Notes under the pieces: generated by a model
The model's database searches: none
Told to the model about the DNA's origin: nothing
Seen by the model: the letters and a program-made list of their open reading frames with translations, nothing else
Origin: Pleomorphovibrio marinus
GTDB taxonomy: Bacteria > Bacteroidota > Bacteroidia > Cytophagales > Cyclobacteriaceae
NCBI RefSeq assembly: GCF_003347495.1
Contig: NZ_QCXY01000006.1
Span: 62,001-126,000, forward strand
Length of the DNA: 64,000 nt
Reading direction: 5' to 3'
Shown: positions 9,976 to 18,727 of the stretch, one piece after another
Layout of the letters: the number at the start of each line of letters is the position of its first letter
How positions within the stretch are numbered: position 1 is the stretch's first letter
Position numbers and translations under genes: made by a program

Positions 9976-9983
9976 TACATTTG
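9976..9983 (+). promoter_or_regulatory. Likely -7 element of the ompA-like gene
   Basis: TACATTTG matches the Bacteroidota -7 consensus TAnnTTTG and lies 76 bases before the start codon. The -33 region is A/T-rich without an exact TTTG. The long leader suits a highly expressed outer-membrane protein gene. Confidence 0.5.
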
Positions 9984-10059
9984 TAACTGAAAATTCTACT
10001 TCGAAAAACAAAACTGGATTAATTTAACTAACACTGAATGTTGTAAAAAATTTTTTATC

Positions 10060-11346
10060 ATGAAAAAAATAATACTATCAACACTAATGGTTGGCGCTTT
10101 GGCCATAGGAGCACAAGCGCAAGATGACGATTTCAACAAATGGTCTATTGAAGTAAATGGTGGATTCAACAAGCCAATGTCACCCATGACCCCGGGCTAC
10201 TATTCCCCAATACTTAACATAGGACATGCTGATCTCGGTGTCAGGTACATGTTTAACGAGAAGTTTGGTACTAAACTGGACTTCGGATTTGGCAGCTTCG
10301 GTGAAGCTAGCCAAGACAATAATCCTGAATTCTCAACAAACTACTACAGGGTTAACTTGCAAGGAGTTGCCAATTTAGGTAGGATCATGAACTGGGAGAC
10401 CTTCTCTCAGAGAGTGAATTTATTGGGACATGCTGGATTTGGCATCGGAAGAGTTACCCCTCAACAAAATGAGTGGGAAGGTTTCCAAGACGATGTCTAT
10501 AACTTTATAGCAGGATTGACAGCTCAAGTCAAACTTACTGAAAGAATCGCCTTAAATGCCGACATCAGCACAATCATGAATGGCAGACAAAATGTTGCTT
10601 TTGATGGTGCATCTGCAATCACCCCATTGGATTACAGTTTTTATGGACCCAAAGCAAATTGGTGGACTGGAACATTAGGCCTTTCCTTCTACCTTGGGGG
10701 AGCAAGCAGCCATGCTGACTGGTATCTTAGAGAAAGCAAATATGCCACTAAAGAAGAGTTAGCCACTCAAATCGGTGAGATCAGAGACATGCTTAAGGAT
10801 TCTGATGGAGATGGAGTTCCAGATTATCTTGATAAGGAGCCAAATACTCCTGCCGGTGCAAGGGTAGATTCTCACGGTAGAACTTTGGATTCTGACGGAG
10901 ACGGCATTCCTGATCACTTAGACAAGTGTCCTTTCGTTCCTGGACCAGCTTCATTGGACGGTTGTCCCCCTGAAGATACTGTAGAGGAAGTGGATTACTT
11001 GAAAAAGGCAATCAATGACGGTTATGTAAACGTTTACTTTGCCTTCGATAGTTCTAAACCACTAGGATATTCTTCTTCTGCGGCCAACTACGTTGCCAAC
11101 TTTATGAAGAGAAACCCAGGTGTTAGTGTTGAATTGAAAGGATATGCTGATGAAATTGGCCCAGAAGATTACAACATGAAACTTTCTGAGAGAAGAGCAA
11201 AAGCTGTATATGATTTGCTAGTTGCTGCTGGAATCGATGAGTCTAGGATGACTTATAAAGGATACGGTGAAGATACTTCTGTTGACAAGCGTTCTTCAGA
11301 TGCAAGACAACTTGCAAGAAGGGTAAGCTTCGAGGTACAAGATTAA
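10060..11346 (+). CDS. OmpA-family outer-membrane protein with TSP3 repeats
   Basis: A 428-residue protein. A signal peptide (1-20, ending AIGAQA) is followed by an eight-stranded-type barrel region (about 25-215). Two calcium-binding thrombospondin type 3 repeats come next (DSDGDGVPDYLD and DSDGDGIPDHLDKCP, about 245-300). The peptidoglycan-binding OmpA-C domain is about 320-428, with ELKGYADEIG and LSERRAKAVYDLL. It anchors the outer membrane to the cell wall. It has its own likely promoter and a strong terminator, so it is a single-gene unit. Confidence 0.95.
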   Translation: MKKIILSTLMVGALAIGAQAQDDDFNKWSIEVNGGFNKPMSPMTPGYYSPILNIGHADLGVRYMFNEKFGTKLDFGFGSFGEASQDNNPEFSTNYYRVNLQGVANLGRIMNWETFSQRVNLLGHAGFGIGRVTPQQNEWEGFQDDVYNFIAGLTAQVKLTERIALNADISTIMNGRQNVAFDGASAITPLDYSFYGPKANWWTGTLGLSFYLGGASSHADWYLRESKYATKEELATQIGEIRDMLKDSDGDGVPDYLDKEPNTPAGARVDSHGRTLDSDGDGIPDHLDKCPFVPGPASLDGCPPEDTVEEVDYLKKAINDGYVNVYFAFDSSKPLGYSSSAANYVANFMKRNPGVSVELKGYADEIGPEDYNMKLSERRAKAVYDLLVAAGIDESRMTYKGYGEDTSVDKRSSDARQLARRVSFEVQD

Positions 11347-11369
11347 GAAATCACCCACCAAAAATTTTA

Positions 11370-11398
11370 AACCCGGTCTTTTCAGACCGGGTTTTTTT
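11370..11398 (+). terminator. Rho-independent terminator of the ompA-like gene
   Basis: Arms AACCCGGTCT and AGACCGGGTT with a TTTC loop, followed by seven T residues. It begins 24 bases after the ompA stop and ends 13 bases before the upp start codon. Confidence 0.92.
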
Positions 11399-11411
11399 GT
11401 ATTTTGCCCTT

Positions 11412-12062
11412 ATGTTTGTACTAAACCGTCAAAATTCCATTGCCAATCATTTCCTTGCGGATTTGCGGGATATAGAAAAGCAAAAGGATAGATTAAGATT
11501 TAGAAGAAGCTTAGAAAGGTTAGGGGAAATCATGGCCTATGAGCTTTCCAAGGATTTGAAGTTTCAGTCCGCCATGGTCGAAACCCCATTCTTGAAAATC
11601 CCAATAGAAATGGTGGAAGATCAGCCGGTAATCATTTCCGTGCTCAGGGCTTCCGTTCCTTTTTATCAAGGAGTCCTCAATTTCTTTGATAAAGCAGACA
11701 GTGGTTTTATTGGTGCTTTCCGAAAAGAAAACGAGGATTTCCAAGAGGTTGAGGTTTCATTAGGATATATGGCTGCTCCTCCTATTGATGGAAGGACGGT
11801 ACTATTAGTGGACCCTATGCTAGCTACTGGTAAATCCTTTGTGGAATGCGTCAATCATTTGCTCAAGAATGGGACTCCATCAAAAATCCATATTGTTTCG
11901 GTTATTGCTGCTCCTGAAGGGCTGAGCTATATCAAAGAAAATTTATCATATGTTCCCCACCAATTTTGGCTTTGCGCAGTGGACGAAAAACTGAATGAAA
12001 AGTCCTATATTATTCCAGGTCTTGGTGATGCTGGAGATTTAGCTTACGGACCTAAACTTTGA
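11412..12062 (+). CDS. upp: Uracil phosphoribosyltransferase
   Basis: A 216-residue pyrimidine salvage enzyme that makes UMP from uracil and PRPP. The PRPP-binding loop is VLLVDPMLATGKS, and the uracil-contacting C-terminus is IIPGLGDAGDLAYG. A TTG at 11397 is also in frame but lies in the T-run of the preceding terminator, so the ATG at 11412 (MFVLNRQNS) is chosen. The antiporter gene begins nine bases after the stop, so the two may be co-transcribed. Confidence 0.93.
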   Translation: MFVLNRQNSIANHFLADLRDIEKQKDRLRFRRSLERLGEIMAYELSKDLKFQSAMVETPFLKIPIEMVEDQPVIISVLRASVPFYQGVLNFFDKADSGFIGAFRKENEDFQEVEVSLGYMAAPPIDGRTVLLVDPMLATGKSFVECVNHLLKNGTPSKIHIVSVIAAPEGLSYIKENLSYVPHQFWLCAVDEKLNEKSYIIPGLGDAGDLAYGPKL

Positions 12063-12071
12063 GGGGCATCA

Positions 12072-12995
12072 ATGGAATACGTATGGATGGTATTAGGTTT
12101 GGGAATTTTGCTGTTCGGAGGCAAGCTGCTTGTGGATGGGGCATCTGCAGTTGCCTCTAAAATAGGTTTGAGTGCTGGATTGATTGGCCTTACCGTGGTT
12201 GCTTTTGGGACTTCTGCTCCAGAGCTACTGGTAAGTATCACTGCTGCTTTGAAGGGGACCAGTGATATAGCTGTTGGAAATGTGGTTGGTTCGAATATTT
12301 CTAATATTACCCTTGTATTGGGCATTACCGCTTTGGTGTATCCCGTCATTATTACACGCTCTACGCTAAGATTAGATTATGCTTTCACCCTAATCACCTC
12401 CCTTTTGTTTTTTGTGCTGGCTTTGGATGGAAACATAGGGCTATGGGAGGGAATGTTACTAGTGGCACTTTTATTCGTTGTCAATTTTTACTTTTTCAAA
12501 AAAATCGGAAGAGTTGAAATGTCGGAGGAGGAGAATGCTTCGTTAAAGAAGAAGTCCTTGCTTCCCGCGATTCTCTTGTTGTTAGTGGGTACAGTAGGTC
12601 TTTACGTAGGATCCGAATTACTGGTAGAAAACGGAATAAATATTGCCCAAAAATTGGGAGTAAGTGAGAGGATTATTGGTGTGACCATTATTGCAGTGGG
12701 TACTAGTTTGCCGGAATTAGCCACCTCCGTAATAGCTGCAATTAAGAAGGAAACGGATATTGCCATTGGAAATATTCTTGGCAGCAATATGATGAATGTG
12801 TTAAGTATCATTGGCATTACAGCAATCGTAAAGCCAATTGATGTTTCGACAGAATTTCTGAGGGTTGACTTTCTTTGGATGTTGGGAATGACTGCTTTGC
12901 TCTTTCCTCTAATGAGATGGAATTACAAGATTTCAAGATGGGCAGGCATGTTGCTTTTGTTAACTTATGCTTCCTATATCTACTTGATCCTATGA
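12072..12995 (+). CDS. Calcium/sodium antiporter of the CaCA family (YrbG-like)
   Basis: A 307-residue membrane protein with ten predicted helices and an internal duplication. The two alpha repeats are clear: GTSAPELLVSITAAL then AVGNVVGSNISN in the first half, and GTSLPELATSVIAAI then AIGNILGSNMMN in the second. These carry the conserved cation-binding Glu and Asn residues. The family exchanges Ca2+ or K+ for Na+/H+ across the inner membrane. Its stop codon overlaps the start of the next gene (ATGA), so the two are coupled. Confidence 0.93.
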   Translation: MEYVWMVLGLGILLFGGKLLVDGASAVASKIGLSAGLIGLTVVAFGTSAPELLVSITAALKGTSDIAVGNVVGSNISNITLVLGITALVYPVIITRSTLRLDYAFTLITSLLFFVLALDGNIGLWEGMLLVALLFVVNFYFFKKIGRVEMSEEENASLKKKSLLPAILLLLVGTVGLYVGSELLVENGINIAQKLGVSERIIGVTIIAVGTSLPELATSVIAAIKKETDIAIGNILGSNMMNVLSIIGITAIVKPIDVSTEFLRVDFLWMLGMTALLFPLMRWNYKISRWAGMLLLLTYASYIYLIL

Positions 12996-13453
12996 TTGAA
13001 TACCTGCTCACCTTTATTGGCATTTACTTCTTGTGCCTATTTAAGTTTATTGCAGGCCCTACCTTGGGGGCAGCAGTGGGTTATTCTTTGATGGAGATTG
13101 AGATCGTTACTGTTTCCGGGATGATGACTTCCGTGATTGCATTCACCTATCTAGGGGAATGGATAAAACATACCTGGGTGATAAAAATTCGAAAAAACCA
13201 AAGGAGGTTCACAAAAAGAACTCGTAATATTGTTAAGGTATGGAGAAAGTTTGGCGTTTGGGGTATTGCAACCCTTACCCCAATTTTATTCACCCCTATT
13301 GGAGGTACTATCATTATGACTTCTTTCGGGATTTCCAAGAAAAGGATACTTACGAGTATGTTGATAAGTGCAATTTTTTGGGCTTTCGTTTTTGGAATCA
13401 GTATTCATAAAATACTTGAGTTTCCTGTTTTTACACGGCTTGCTGGGTTGTGA
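12992..13453 (+). CDS. Small membrane protein of unknown function
   Basis: A 153-residue protein starting at the ATG in the ATGA overlap with the antiporter stop. The frame is open further upstream but only as an antiporter shadow. Three or four hydrophobic segments flank a basic loop (KIRKNQRRFTKRTRN). The later part, GIATLTPILFTPIGGTII, resembles DedA/VTT or small export proteins, but the match is not firm. Tight coupling to the CaCA antiporter suggests a role in ion transport or its control. Confidence 0.7.
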   Translation: MIEYLLTFIGIYFLCLFKFIAGPTLGAAVGYSLMEIEIVTVSGMMTSVIAFTYLGEWIKHTWVIKIRKNQRRFTKRTRNIVKVWRKFGVWGIATLTPILFTPIGGTIIMTSFGISKKRILTSMLISAIFWAFVFGISIHKILEFPVFTRLAGL

Positions 13454-13503
13454 ATGATAAATGCCGGATTTTAATTCATTTTGGTAAACCTATAAAAAAA
13501 AAG

Positions 13504-13545
13504 AACCGTGTCTTTGGTTCCTTATTGAGAACCACCGACACGGTT
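13504..13545. terminator. Bidirectional terminator between convergent genes
   Basis: Nested inverted repeats: outer arms AACCGTGTC / GACACGGTT and inner arms GGTTC / GAACC. An A-run lies on the left and T residues on the right. It sits between the rightward antiporter unit and the leftward FKBP-like gene and can serve both. Confidence 0.8.
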
Positions 13546-13564
13546 TAATGGCTTATCCGTATTT

Positions 13565-14524
13565 TTACATGATGCCTCGAATTTTAGCTTCGAAGAAAAT
13601 TGGGGTATAAGGTCTTACCATATCCACACTTTCTCCACGATTTACCAAGTCTTCCCTGATTTCAAAGGGGATAATTTGAATGGATCGATCAAACGCAGCA
13701 AAGGAGGGTACAATAGCCTCAAATTCGGCATCCAGATAAAGATCGTCCAGAACAATATTCAGAAAATTAAGGTATTCCTCGTAACCCACTCTTATAGTAG
13801 GTCGGTTACCGGATCCGTCACCCTCCATGGTTGGGCTACTTTCTCCCAAGTGAAAAAGCTTAAAGTCAAAGGTTACGTTTTTGCCTCTTTCCGACTTTGC
13901 TTTTTCTTCATCCCCTTGGTCGACTAACCTAAAATAAATTCCTTCCTCTATTTTTTCAAAACCCTCAAGGTCGTTTTCAGCAATGTAGTCTTGGATCATT
14001 TGATCTTCCCTTTCAATTAAGTCTTCCTCTGAATACTTACCTGCAAATTTTATTTCCATAACCAGGTTACTGTTTGGTAGCACCATTTGCTGATATCCAT
14101 AATTGCCAAAGGCCAAATAGGAGGGGGAATAAACTTTAAATTGCTCCCCTTCTCTTGCTAAACCAGCGGCATAGGCAATTACTATAGGCCAAATACCGTC
14201 GTTCGAAAGCTTGAAGAGGATAGGTTCTTTTTCCTCGTCCATGTGGCGTTTTACCACCTGTCCGTCTAAAGTACGAATGTCAAAATAGATTCCGACTACA
14301 TCCCCATTTTCAAATTGATAGGCATCAGGGTGTTCGGTTTCTCTGGAGTAGTAAAACCCTGTTTGAGTTCTAGTTGCAGTGATGTTGTTGTTAGAAATGT
14401 ATTGCGCCAAGATGGCATCATCTCGCTCAATGGCTCTGTCTAGCTCGGTTTCTGTGTCTTGCAAACATCCGGTAAATAACACTAATAGCCCAAGGCTCCA
14501 CACGAATTTGTAGAAATAGTTCAT
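13565..14524 (-). CDS. FKBP-like lipoprotein with two degenerate PPIase domains
   Basis: A 319-residue lipoprotein. The ATG at 14524 gives MNYFYKFVWS and a lipobox LFTGC, with the lipidated Cys near residue 20. Two FKBP-type domains follow: about 75-165 (YFDIRTLDGQ, AYAAGLAREGEQ, LAFGNYGYQ) and about 185-318 (FKLFHLG, IVPSFAAFD). Both have a FKBP layout, but key aromatic active-site positions are altered, so prolyl isomerase activity is doubtful. Such proteins act in periplasmic folding. The gene follows the sigma factor/barrel pair on the same strand. Confidence 0.75.
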   Translation of the reverse strand: MNYFYKFVWSLGLLVLFTGCLQDTETELDRAIERDDAILAQYISNNNITATRTQTGFYYSRETEHPDAYQFENGDVVGIYFDIRTLDGQVVKRHMDEEKEPILFKLSNDGIWPIVIAYAAGLAREGEQFKVYSPSYLAFGNYGYQQMVLPNSNLVMEIKFAGKYSEEDLIEREDQMIQDYIAENDLEGFEKIEEGIYFRLVDQGDEEKAKSERGKNVTFDFKLFHLGESSPTMEGDGSGNRPTIRVGYEEYLNFLNIVLDDLYLDAEFEAIVPSFAAFDRSIQIIPFEIREDLVNRGESVDMVRPYTPIFFEAKIRGIM

Positions 14525-14592
14525 GATTTTGTACACGCTTATTTTATTTTTCAGGTAATTTAATATTTAACACGTAAATCAAGGAATGGGGT

Positions 14593-15948
14593 TTACTTTC
14601 CCATTTTAAAATTCATTCTCAGATTTAAACCACCAATGGAAAATTGCTGATTGGCAAAAGTAAGACTTCCTAGGGGTAATTTATAAAAGGGTTCTAAAGA
14701 AATAAACATTCCGTCACTTAGGCTATATTCATACCCTACCGACAAATTGATCATTCTACCCAAATCCAGGTTGTTTTCACCAGCTTGCGGAGTAATCACA
14801 GTGGAAAACTCCTGCACGGAAGGGGAGAAGCTCATATATCCGCTTGCCTCTGTGGTGAAGAATGAATTTGTCTGAAAGGACTCAGTCGCTTGCTGATTCA
14901 AATACACCATGCTGGACAAACCAGTGATAAGATAGAAACCTGAGTTTTGGTTTTCCATTACTTGATATTTTATATTAATGGGGATGTCTAAGCTGGCAAA
15001 ATCCAATTGGTAAGAAGCGTTTAGGAAATTGCTGTTGGTTCGGACCATGGCCATGTCCATGGTTTGGGGCATGGTTTGTTGATTTTCGGGGTTCATACTT
15101 TGCCGGGCATAGGTTACTCCCACATCCAATTTGATTTTCCTGGATAGGGAGAATTCCGACATTACTCCGGCTCCCAGGTTCATTCCCGACACAGGGTTAG
15201 AGCTAGACTGGGGCGCCACTAGCAATCCTAATTTAAAGGGTAATGGCGATTTCTCAAATCCCGTTTCTTCTTTGTTTTCAGCCAAATTTTTCCATTTTTC
15301 CATCATCTCCAATGCCTCCTGCTGATCCATAATGGTAGAACGCTTGGTGGTTTGGTTTAATGTGTCCCTTGCTTGAAAATCACTTTTCCTTTCGGTCAGC
15401 CAATTCCTCTCTTCGATTTGGAAACGATGTTGGATTTGGTTTGAAATTTCCTCTTCATTTAATGTTTGTTCTATTTCGAAATCTAGTAGTTGGGTTTTAA
15501 CTTCCCCTTTAAGGGCAAGGCCATTTGGAACGTTCCTTTTTTCTATGGTAGGTAGTGTTCCTTTTTCCTGCTTTGGTTCCTTTCTACTTTGTTCCGTACT
15601 GGATTTTCTTTGGGCATTTTCTGCCAAGCCGCCATTTTTATCCTGTGCATCAGAATGTGGCTCTATATCGGCCTTAGGAAGGGGTTCAGGGAAGGGAGCT
15701 GTGGAATCCGAAAAGGATTGGGTAGTGGATTTCCTATCCTCTTGTCCAGGCCATAGGAGCACTGCCAAAGCCAAGCTGGCAGCTAGGCCGGAAGTAATAA
15801 ATGGCCAATATAAGGCCCATAGGTTTTTCCTTGGCTTAAAATAAGCCTTGGAAAGTTTTTCCCATGCCTTTGGATCATAGGGCTCTTCGTAATTGCGGAA
15901 GGAGTCCTTGATCTTCTTGGCCAAATCCTTATCGAACTGCTCCTTCAT
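14593..15948 (-). CDS. Inner-membrane-anchored protein with outer-membrane barrel-like C-terminus, paired with an ECF sigma factor
   Basis: 451 residues. The N-terminal 45 residues are charged and cytoplasmic in appearance (EEPYDPKAWEKLSKAYF). One membrane helix follows (about 47-66, FITSGLAASLALAVLLW), then about 150 polar, charged residues. The C-terminal half (about 230-451) has alternating beta segments with the LGLLVAP, GAGVMSEFSL and LNLRMNFKMGK patterns of Bacteroidota barrel proteins. The start overlaps the ECF sigma gene by 20 bases, the usual place of an anti-sigma factor. The N-terminus may bind the sigma factor; this is inference. Confidence 0.75.
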   Translation of the reverse strand: MKEQFDKDLAKKIKDSFRNYEEPYDPKAWEKLSKAYFKPRKNLWALYWPFITSGLAASLALAVLLWPGQEDRKSTTQSFSDSTAPFPEPLPKADIEPHSDAQDKNGGLAENAQRKSSTEQSRKEPKQEKGTLPTIEKRNVPNGLALKGEVKTQLLDFEIEQTLNEEEISNQIQHRFQIEERNWLTERKSDFQARDTLNQTTKRSTIMDQQEALEMMEKWKNLAENKEETGFEKSPLPFKLGLLVAPQSSSNPVSGMNLGAGVMSEFSLSRKIKLDVGVTYARQSMNPENQQTMPQTMDMAMVRTNSNFLNASYQLDFASLDIPINIKYQVMENQNSGFYLITGLSSMVYLNQQATESFQTNSFFTTEASGYMSFSPSVQEFSTVITPQAGENNLDLGRMINLSVGYEYSLSDGMFISLEPFYKLPLGSLTFANQQFSIGGLNLRMNFKMGK

Positions 15949-16477
15949 TTCTAATATGATTTAATGCAATGACTTTTTCTCTCAACTTTTCCTTTGCTCT
16001 GGCCAGATAAGTTCTACTCGTGCTGGAGGGAATGTTGAGTGCGGCTGCAATCTCATCGTGCTTATAGCCTTCAATCTCATACATGTTAAAGATTATCCTA
16101 AGGATTTCAGGGAGTTCCCTCAAAATGCCCAGGATGTCTTCTCTTGACAGTTCCTCTATGATGTTGGACTGATAGGTTTCGGCATCTGCTTTATCGATGT
16201 CGAGTGCCATCATGTATTTGAGGTTTTTTCTGTAATAATCTACCGATGTATTTATCAAGATGCGCCTCAACCACCCTTTGAAGGAATTTTCCGGGGAGAA
16301 CTGGTCAATTTTATCAAAAACCTTCATAAAACTGTCATTGACAATCTCGCAAGCCTCTTCCCTGTTACCCGAATACCTCAGAGCCACACTCATAGCATAG
16401 CCATAAAAGTGCTTATAAAGCCTTTCCAGCGATCTTGGATCCCTATTTTTAGCTTTCTGTATAAGGTCTTTCTCCAA
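15929..16477 (-). CDS. ECF-family RNA polymerase sigma factor
   Basis: A 182-residue sigma-70 family protein. Region 2 spans about 20-90 (LYKHFYGYAMSVALRYSGN, EEACEIVNDSFMKVFDKI, FKGWLRRILINTSVDYYRK). Region 4 spans about 115-170 (LPEILRIIFNMYEIEGYKHDEIAAAL with SSTSRTYLARAKEKLR). The linker lacks sigma regions 1 and 3, as usual for ECF factors. It directs RNA polymerase to a small regulon, probably controlled by the overlapping downstream membrane protein. Confidence 0.93.
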   Translation of the reverse strand: MEKDLIQKAKNRDPRSLERLYKHFYGYAMSVALRYSGNREEACEIVNDSFMKVFDKIDQFSPENSFKGWLRRILINTSVDYYRKNLKYMMALDIDKADAETYQSNIIEELSREDILGILRELPEILRIIFNMYEIEGYKHDEIAAALNIPSSTSRTYLARAKEKLREKVIALNHIRNEGAVR

Positions 16478-16570
16478 AAGGATAGAATTATGCGAGTTTT
16501 ATTGTTAAGACGAAACGATAGCCAAAAACGCTACAATAGAGATAAAAATTTTTGCATTAATCACGTTTCT

Positions 16571-16975
16571 TTAAAAATTAAACTGTAAAGTCTGCTGGAT
16601 TTCTGGATGAAGGCTAAGTGCAACAGGGCAGGTCTTAGCGGCATTTTTTAGTTTTTGCTTAAGTTTTTCGTCGTCCACGGGCTGTTCCCATCGGATGTCG
16701 ACGATTATTTCTTTTATTTTTCTGGGCTGGTTGTTCATGATTTTAGTGATTTCCCATGAAAGCCCCTCAATTTCCACGTTTTCCCTGGCTGCCACAATAC
16801 CCATAATGGTCACCATACAAGTGCCAAGGGCTGCTGCCACCAAATCGGTAGGGGAAAAAGCCTCACCCTTCCCATTATTGTCCACAGGGGCGTCGGTAAT
16901 AATTTCCTTTCCGGATCTCAGATGTTTGGAAGATGTTCTTAAGTTTCCTTCGTACTTGCTTTTGATAGTGGTCAT
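16571..16975 (-). CDS. OsmC-family peroxide-reducing protein
   Basis: A 134-residue OsmC/Ohr fold protein. The two redox cysteines are present, in LGTCMVTIMG (about residue 53) and KTCPVALSLHPE (about 115). The family reduces organic peroxides or acts on related thiol substrates in the cytoplasm. It is a single-gene unit on the minus strand, facing away from the barrel protein gene at 17057. Confidence 0.9.
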   Translation of the reverse strand: MTTIKSKYEGNLRTSSKHLRSGKEIITDAPVDNNGKGEAFSPTDLVAAALGTCMVTIMGIVAARENVEIEGLSWEITKIMNNQPRKIKEIIVDIRWEQPVDDEKLKQKLKNAAKTCPVALSLHPEIQQTLQFNF

Positions 16976-17056
16976 ATTCTTTTATTTTTAATTTTGAAAT
17001 TAATAACAAACGAAACAAATTTAGCGTTAAATTTCTGATCCCTTTCGCAAAAACTA

Positions 17057-17779
17057 ATGAAATATATTTACTTCGTTTTACTATTAATGGTAGCAACACC
17101 GGAAGTCTTGGCTCAGCGTGAAGATGCCGGAAATTACGATTATGACCGTGAGGTTTTATTTGGTATCAATAAAAACACCAATGGAGGCCTCATTGGGGGG
17201 GTCAGTTTTAAAATTGGGTCTGCCATTGACGATGATTTATTTCAGTTTTTCCAGCTTGAGCTAGCGAATGTCAAAAACCCCAAAGAAGTAAGGTATAATA
17301 CGGTTTTGGGAAACAGTTATATCTTTGGCAAGGCCAATTATTTATATGCTATCCGACCTCAATACGGCAGGGAGCTTAGGCTATTTAGAAAAGCTCCTCA
17401 TCAGGGTGTGCAAGTGTCAGTGTTGGGAGCAGTGGGACCAACCTTAGGTTTGATAGCTCCCTATTATATAGAATATTCAGTTTCCAGGACAGAAACGGTC
17501 CGTGGACAATATGACCCAGAATTGCATCAAGGCCCGAACAGTGTGCTGGGGCCAGGTAGGCTTTTTGAGGGTATAGGTGAATCCGAAATAGCCTTTGGAG
17601 GCCATGCCAAAGCGGCTTTATGTTTTGAGTTTGGTTTTTTTAAATCCAGTGTAACTGGTGTGGAACTAGGTTACCTTTTAGAGGGTTTTAATAAGGAAAT
17701 TGTCCTAATGCCAACCACGGAGAACCGGCAAATCTTTCAATCGGTTTACTTTACCTTGTTTTACGGTTTCAGAAGATAA
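17057..17779 (+). CDS. Predicted outer-membrane beta-barrel protein
   Basis: 240 residues with a signal peptide (1-19, ending EVLAQ). The mature part alternates short beta segments (GGLIGGVSFKIGS, FFQLELANVKN, GVQVSVLGAVGPTLGL, VTGVELGYLLEG) and ends in YFTLFYGFRR, a typical aromatic-terminated barrel end. Family unknown. It lies 58 bases ahead of lipA, but a promoter motif lies between them. Confidence 0.65.
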   Translation: MKYIYFVLLLMVATPEVLAQREDAGNYDYDREVLFGINKNTNGGLIGGVSFKIGSAIDDDLFQFFQLELANVKNPKEVRYNTVLGNSYIFGKANYLYAIRPQYGRELRLFRKAPHQGVQVSVLGAVGPTLGLIAPYYIEYSVSRTETVRGQYDPELHQGPNSVLGPGRLFEGIGESEIAFGGHAKAALCFEFGFFKSSVTGVELGYLLEGFNKEIVLMPTTENRQIFQSVYFTLFYGFRR

Positions 17780-17787
17780 TTCCGTTT

Positions 17788-17819
17788 TTTGGGATTGAAG
17801 GGGCAATGACATACCTTTG
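17788..17819 (+). promoter_or_regulatory. Bacteroidota promoter of lipA
   Basis: TTTG at 17788-17791 and TACCTTTG at 17812-17819 are separated by 20 bases, matching the TTTG/TAnnTTTG consensus. The -7 box ends 18 bases before the lipA start, giving a very short leader. Confidence 0.65.
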
Positions 17820-17837
17820 CTTACATAAATTACGCTT

Positions 17838-18716
17838 ATGATAGAGTTACCTGTAATCTCAGAGACACAGACCAAACGCAAAAAACCCAATTGGTTAAGG
17901 GTAAAACTGCCCGTGGGTAAGGAATATGCCAAAGTCCGAAAATTAGTAGATGAACATAAGTTAAATACTATTTGTGAAAGCGGCAATTGTCCCAATATGG
18001 GGGAATGCTGGGGAGCTGGAACCGCTACTTTTATGATTCTAGGTAATGTCTGTACACGCTCCTGTTCCTTTTGTGCCGTGGCCACCGGAAGGCCTCCTGA
18101 ATACGACCAGGACGAGCCCAGAAGGGTTGCGGAGGCCATTAAGTTAATGGGTGTGAAACACGCTGTAATCACTTCTGTGAATAGGGATGAGTTAAAGGAC
18201 CGAGGTGCCGAAATTTGGTATCAGACCGTTGTGGAAACTAAGAGGCTTTCTCCAGAAACTACAATAGAAACACTTATCCCCGACGTAAAATCGAACTGGG
18301 ACGCATTGGTTCGGATGATAGAAGCAGGACAGGAAGTGGTTTCCCATAATATGGAAACGGTGGAGAGTCTTTACAGGAGGGTAAGGCCCCAGGCCAAGTA
18401 TTTCAGATCACTGGAACAAATAAAAAGGACCAAAGAATACGGTAAGCGTACCAAAACAGGAATTATGCTAGGGTTGGGCGAAAAAGTAGAAGAGGTTCAC
18501 AAAGCCATGGATGACCTTGTGGCAAATGGCTGTGATATACTTACCCTAGGACAATACCTGCAGCCAACGAAGATGCATATTGAAGTTGCAGAGTTTATTC
18601 ATCCGGAACAGTTTGAGGCTTATAGGGAGGAAGGATTAAAAAGAGGCCTCAAGTATGTGGAATCCGGTCCCCTGGTAAGGTCTTCCTATCATGCTGAGCG
18701 ACATGTGAACGTCTAA
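17838..18716 (+). CDS. lipA: Lipoyl synthase
   Basis: A 292-residue radical SAM enzyme that inserts two sulfurs into octanoyl groups on lipoyl domains. The auxiliary cluster motif is [12 protein letters not shown] (residues about 47-58). The radical SAM motif is CTRSCSFC (about 73-80). The C-terminal SSYHAERH segment carries the conserved serine that ligates the auxiliary cluster. Length and motifs are normal. No lipB or lipoylated enzyme gene is adjacent. Confidence 0.97.
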   Translation: MIELPVISETQTKRKKPNWLRVKLPVGKEYAKVRKLVDEHKLNTICESGNCPNMGECWGAGTATFMILGNVCTRSCSFCAVATGRPPEYDQDEPRRVAEAIKLMGVKHAVITSVNRDELKDRGAEIWYQTVVETKRLSPETTIETLIPDVKSNWDALVRMIEAGQEVVSHNMETVESLYRRVRPQAKYFRSLEQIKRTKEYGKRTKTGIMLGLGEKVEEVHKAMDDLVANGCDILTLGQYLQPTKMHIEVAEFIHPEQFEAYREEGLKRGLKYVESGPLVRSSYHAERHVNV

Positions 18717-18727
18717 TAAAAGCAAAC

